Shown here one piece after another: positions 53,326 to 57,160 of a DNA stretch of 57,160 bases (position 1 is its first letter; the number at the start of each line of letters is the position of its first letter). A model generated the notes under the pieces. That model did not search any database. It saw nothing but the letters and a program-made list of their open reading frames with translations, and had not been told where the DNA came from. Source of the DNA: Paracoccaceae bacterium (lineage in GTDB: Bacteria; Pseudomonadota; Alphaproteobacteria; Rhodobacterales; Rhodobacteraceae); NCBI GenBank assembly GCA_021741245.1, contig JAIOYF010000020.1, forward strand, positions 1-57,160, written 5' to 3'. The position numbers and the translations under genes were made by a program.

Positions 53326-53811
53326 ATGGCTAAAGACCTGAACACCTCGAACCTGAGCATCGTTGCTGAAGATGGTGCGCTGAAAGTCGTGTCCCTCAAT
53401 GATGCCGCAGAGGCATCGCTCGGAGCGGTTCATCTTGATGGTGAGCGTCTTGAAGGGGTCTATGCTGAACTGCGGTCGGGCGAACTTGGTGCGATGTCGC
53501 ATGGCGCTGATGTGATCAAGGTGCCAGCGGGTGCGAAAGAGCGTGATGCGTTTCTGAAGCGCTGGTCTGATGCGGCGAAGAAAGCGAATGCGGCGAAAAA
53601 GGCCGGGACCATGATGCTTCTGTTGCCTCTGGCTGCATGTGGCGGCGGCGGTGGGGAGGCTGTGACGACTCCGACAGTGGAGACTGCTGACATTGGTGCC
53701 ACGAATGCGACCGTCGACATCACCGGTGCCGTCGTGGGCGCTGTTGTAACCATCTTGAGCACTGCTGTGGGTGCGGACACTTACGCGGATGTTGTTCTTA
53801 ATGCTGACTGA
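53326..53811 (+). CDS. N-terminal part of a giant adhesin, ended by an in-frame TGA
   Basis: 161 residues from ATG 53326 (AAGGAA eight bases upstream). No signal peptide at the N-terminus. Residues 1-92 are soluble and Ala/Lys-rich near the end (KRWSDAAKKANAAKKAG); then comes a hydrophobic stretch MMLLLPLAA, a cysteine at 105 and five glycines: a lipobox-like LAACGGGGG inside the chain. From residue 112 a Thr/Val/Ala-rich segment starts. The TGA at 53809-53811 reads where a Gly codon (NADGQG) would fit, and the frame goes on for over 3 kb after it, so this is almost certainly the front part of the adhesin that follows rather than a complete protein. Confidence 0.75.
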   Translation: MAKDLNTSNLSIVAEDGALKVVSLNDAAEASLGAVHLDGERLEGVYAELRSGELGAMSHGADVIKVPAGAKERDAFLKRWSDAAKKANAAKKAGTMMLLLPLAACGGGGGEAVTTPTVETADIGATNATVDITGAVVGAVVTILSTAVGADTYADVVLNAD

Positions 53812-54549
53812 CAAGGCACGCTGACGCTGTCGTTCGAAGATGCCGATGACGTTGTTGTTCTGAGCTCGACATCTGACATCAGTGGATTTGACACGATCAT
53901 CGTTGCGCATGGCACGGTTGATTTTACGGCTGTGACGCTTCCTGCGTCGATCACTGTCATTGAGGTTGGCTCGGGTGCGATCCTGACCTATGACCAGTTT
54001 GACGCTTTGACGAGCATTGATCTGCGCAGCGATGCAATCGGTGGTGAACTTGAAGTCTTGGTGTCCAGCCTTGAGCAAGCGCAGGCCGTTGACGGGTCAG
54101 CAAAAATTGACGCTGACATTGATGTGTCGATCAACGTTGCGGGCGGTGACGCTGGCAACTTGTCAGTTCAGGGCCATGCCGATCTGACCGCGCTGACCGC
54201 AGACGACAGCTGGAGCTACTCGATCGTTGATACTGCAGAAAATCTGCTGGCAAACGGTGCGGCCGAGCCATTGACAACTGCGGATACCGTTTCGGTTGCC
54301 GACGGTGCTGCCGGTTCGTTGTCGATCCAAGATTACGCTGACCTGATCGCGCTGACCACGAATGACGCCTGGAGCTACGACATCGTAGATTCGGTTGCCA
54401 GCCTGTTTGCCGACGGGTCGCTTATTGCTGGTGTTGATGCGATTTTGGAGAACGCTGGCACCGTAACGGTGTCGGGCGCGTTGGATGTGAACCAACTCCA
54501 AATCCTCGAAGGTTTGAACGCAAACCTTGAAGTTTCGCCTTTTGTGACA

Positions 54550-55800
54550 TCCATTACTCTCTCCGACAGCGCGCTGGCCGTGGGTGAGACGGCGACTGTT
54601 ACCGTTACGTTCAGCGAGGCTGTGACCGGCGTTGAACTGGGCGATTTTACGGCCAACAACGGAGTTCTGAGCGATCTTTCGGCGGCCTCGCTGAACGATG
54701 ACGGCACGCAGACCTACACGTTCACCTTGACGCCAACTGCTGCTATCGAAGATGCAAGCAACGTCGTCACCTTGGCCGCAAGCAAGGTCGTTGATGGTTT
54801 TGGAAACGCCAACGTCGCATCTGCAAGCTCTGCAAACTATGCGATTGATACTTTGGCCCCGAGGGCGACAATTCAGGTCTCTGACAGCGCACTTGCCGTG
54901 GGCGAGACGGCAACAGTGACCGTCACCTTCACAGAGGCCGTGACCGGCGTTCTGGCGACGGATTTCGCGGCCGAAAATGGTGTCCTCACCAACCTGTCCG
55001 CGCCAACAGACAACCTCGATGGAACACAGACGTATACGCTTACTCTGACGCCGACGGCTAACATTGCAGATACAACCAACGTGGTGACGTTGGCTGCTAA
55101 TCAAGTCAATGATACCGCAGGCAATGCAAACACAGTTGCTGCAAGTTCCTTGAACTATGCAATTGATACCGTTGCGCCAACGGCCACGATCCAAGTTTCT
55201 GACAGCGCGCTTGCGGTGGGTGAGACAGCCACCGTTACAGTGACGTTCAGCAGCGCGGTAACCGGTGTTGAATTGGTTGACTTTGCTGCTGATAGCGGGT
55301 TGCTCAGCAACCTTTCTGCACCGACCAACAATCTGGATGGTAGCCAGACCTACACGCTGACACTGACGCCGACTGTGGCTATCGAAGATACAACCAACGT
55401 CGTCTCTTTGGCGGCAAATCGGGCCGCCGATGCGGCTGGAAATGGCAACGTAGAGGCCAGCTCCGCGAACTATGCGATTGATACTTTGGCCCCGACGGCA
55501 GAGATCACGCTTGCTGATGTAGCTTTGGTTGCCGGTGGCTCGACCACTGTCACCATTACCTTCAGCGAAGCCGTAAAAGTGTCAGAGCTTTCGGTTGGTG
55601 ACTTTACCGTTGAATCGGGTTCCTTGTCCAACCTGAGCCCCGTTGCCGCTGTCAGCGGCTATGCAACCTCTTTCACCGCTGACCTGACGGCTGCGAACCT
55701 GAGCGCTCCGGATGCGAGCAATCTGATTCAGCTTTCCGCCGGGGTCGTGTCCGACGTTGCGGGCAACACAAACACCGCTTCTCCTGCGGTTAACTTTGGT
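54550..55800 (+). repeat. Four tandem Ig-like domain repeats (about 318 bp each)
   Basis: Units begin near 54550, 54868, 55186 and 55501, spaced 318, 318 and 315 bp. The first three share ITLSDSALAVGETATVTVTFSEAVTGV-type strands and end ...NYAIDTLAP; the fourth is more diverged. This is the bacterial Ig-like form common in adhesins. Confidence 0.85.
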
Positions 55801-56159
55801 GTCGACACGGATGTGACGGCCACTTGGGCCGAATTCACGGGTGCAAATACGCTGTCCATTGACGGAACGGTTGATGCAGCCCAGCCAAGCAAGCTGACAA
55901 TCACGGGTGTGCCAGATGGGGCTTCGATCCCGAGCGATGAGGCCCGCTTGTTCAATGCCACGACGGGTGGCGAACAAAATGCAATTCGTGGCGTCGAAGA
56001 GCTTGTTTTCGTGGGCGCTAATGGTGCTGTGATCGACTTTGATCTGGGTGCAAACGCCGAAGGTGCGGGCATCGATAAAGTGACGTTGAGCGGAGATTAT
56101 GCGCGCAGCACGCTGAACTTCGAAGGGCGCAATTCCGGCGTTGAAGTTGTCACTGCTGG

Positions 56160-57160
56160 TGGCTTTGACAACATCACGGGCTCGAACTATGGCGATACGA
56201 TTACCTCAGGGGCGGGCTTGGACTCTCTGGACGGTGGCCAGGGAAATGACACCTTCAAGTTCGCGGATGCGGATCTGACGAACCTTGACACTATTGTTGG
56301 TGGGGAAGGCGATGACACCATCGAGATTGTTGATGACGCTGATTTTGGCGGCAACGAGTTGGACTCGGCTTCTTCGATTGAGACATTGAAACTGTCTGGC
56401 ACTGGCAGCCAGTATCTTGAACTTTACATTAGGAATGCGTTGACCGTCGATGCCACTGCTTCGACCGTTGGTTCTTACTTGGATGCCTACAGTATGGAGG
56501 CAAACGTTACCGTTCTTGGTGGGTCGGGCAACGATACTATTTTCGGCGGCGCCGGGGTTGACAGCCTCGTTGGAAACGACGGAGACGATACTTTTGTTGC
56601 TGAAGACAGCGACGCAAAAATCGACGGCGGGGCAGGGGACAATACTGTTGAGTTCGCGGCTGCGGTTTCCGCAGTCAATCTGATCGATGGCGATCTTGTG
56701 AATGTTCAGAATGTCGTTTTGACGGGCGACGACAACCTGACATACGACTTTTCTGTTCAGACAGAGGCTCTGAACATTGATGGTGGTGCATCGCGCGACT
56801 TTAACGATGTGATCATCGGTGGTCTGGGCGCCGACACGCTGCGTGGCGGTGCCGGCGATGACTCTTTGTCCGCAACGGACACAGACGCGATGATCGATGG
56901 TGGGTCGGGCACCGACACAGTATTGTTCAACGCTGCGGTCTCGGCCGCGAACCTGCTGGACGCAGATTTGGTTGCTGTCGAAAACGTTGAAATCACCAAT
57001 GCTGGAAATGCAGCCTATGATTTCTCCGCTCAGACCGAGGCTTTGACCATCACGGGCTTCACAGGCGCCGACACCATCACGGGCGGTTCTGCTGCAGATA
57101 GCATCGTGGGTGGGAACGGAGACGACGTCATCGTTGCAACGGACACCGACCAGATCGTCG
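56160..57160 (+). repeat. RTX (hemolysin-type) calcium-binding repeats within longer units
   Basis: Nonapeptide-like GGxGNDTxx motifs: GGQGNDTFKF, GGEGDDTIEI, GGSGNDTIFGGAGVDSL, GGLGADTLRGGAGDDSL, GGNGDDVIVA. They sit in larger units starting D-A-x-IDGG at 56611, 56884 and 57148 (spacing 273 and 264 bp), each ending in a YDFS.QTEAL segment before the calcium motifs. Confidence 0.85.

Larger units (their letters stand above)
53812..57160 (+). pseudogene. Giant RTX/Ig-like repeat adhesin, body (same frame as 53326; runs off the window)
   Basis: The frame stays open for 1116 codons to the window edge, with no ATG before 56497, so it has no start of its own and must belong to the gene at 53326. 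Order: beta-rich linker (53812-54130), two copies of a roughly 48-residue unit with ADL.ALT..D.WSY.IVD (54150-54430), four Ig-like domains (54550-55800), a WAEFTGANTLSID spacer, and RTX calcium-binding repeats GG.GNDT from about 56160 on. Such proteins are exported by type I secretion and act in surface attachment or biofilm; the export signal would lie beyond the window. Either a real nonsense mutation, a sequencing error or readthrough explains the stop. Confidence 0.7.

Noticed and set aside
54163-55194. Long minus-strand frame of 343 codons opposite the adhesin
   Set aside because: It mirrors the repeat structure of the plus frame, has no family pattern, and is rich in Arg/Cys/Ile in the way of antisense shadows.
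54550-57160. Regular repeats as a possible CRISPR array
   Set aside because: The period is 264-318 bp, a multiple of three in nearly all units, and translates to Ig-like and RTX domains.

Overview
The window is GC-rich chromosomal DNA of an alphaproteobacterium, most likely Rhodobacteraceae (Rhodobacter/Paracoccus/Gemmobacter type). This rests on gene content and protein style rather than any database search: an aglR-aglEFGAK alpha-glucoside locus, a metal-cysteine-free HemB, a KpsE/KpsT pair, a citramalate synthase and a mesaconyl-CoA isomerase/hydratase pair. About 44 genes are supported, most in short operons with 4-nt or smaller overlaps.

Left end (1-2.5 kb): remnant of an integrated mobile element. 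It holds the 3' end of an IS3-family transposase with its terminal repeat, a phage-type primase-helicase and a small HNH protein, and it abuts the 3' end of an intact tRNA-Gln(TTG), the classical attachment position for integrative elements. From 2.6 to 24 kb is ordinary chromosome: BaiN-type flavoprotein, kpsT-kpsE polysaccharide export genes, an NhaA-like antiporter, uracil-DNA glycosylase-like and SseB proteins, uup (ABC-F), an outer-membrane barrel, a TPM-domain protein with a PLP decarboxylase, cysS, cimA, an isoprenoid-synthase-like protein, MFS, AlkA-like glycosylase and an esterase.

21.5-31.9 kb is a sugar island. glk, a GH1 beta-glucosidase and a LacI regulator face away from aglE-F-G-A-K, which encode an ABC importer plus GH13 alpha-glucosidase. 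Two near-identical operator-like 14-mers lie between the divergent genes, and an intercistronic hairpin follows the binding-protein gene. Together these genes import alpha-glucosides, hydrolyse them in the cytoplasm and phosphorylate the released glucose.

31.9-51.3 kb: a 43-residue membrane protein, a FemAB/GNAT-like protein, a PhyH dioxygenase, a TDT transporter, the meh-mct pair preceded by a doubled TTGCGCAA palindrome, GNAT, penicillin acylase, a 3-hydroxyisobutyrate-dehydrogenase-like enzyme, a SYLF lipoprotein, hemB, a small membrane protein, mfd followed by two abutting perfect palindromes, and an acyl-CoA ligase/DsbA-like/Bcr-CflA set divergent from an XRE-cupin regulator.

Right end (51.3-57.2 kb): about 2 kb without a recognisable intact gene, including a very AT-rich stretch. 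It is followed by the start of a giant secreted adhesin (Ig-like and RTX repeats) that runs off the window. Its N-terminal module has an internal lipobox-like motif, and its frame is cut once by an in-frame TGA. The adhesin is the most unusual object here.
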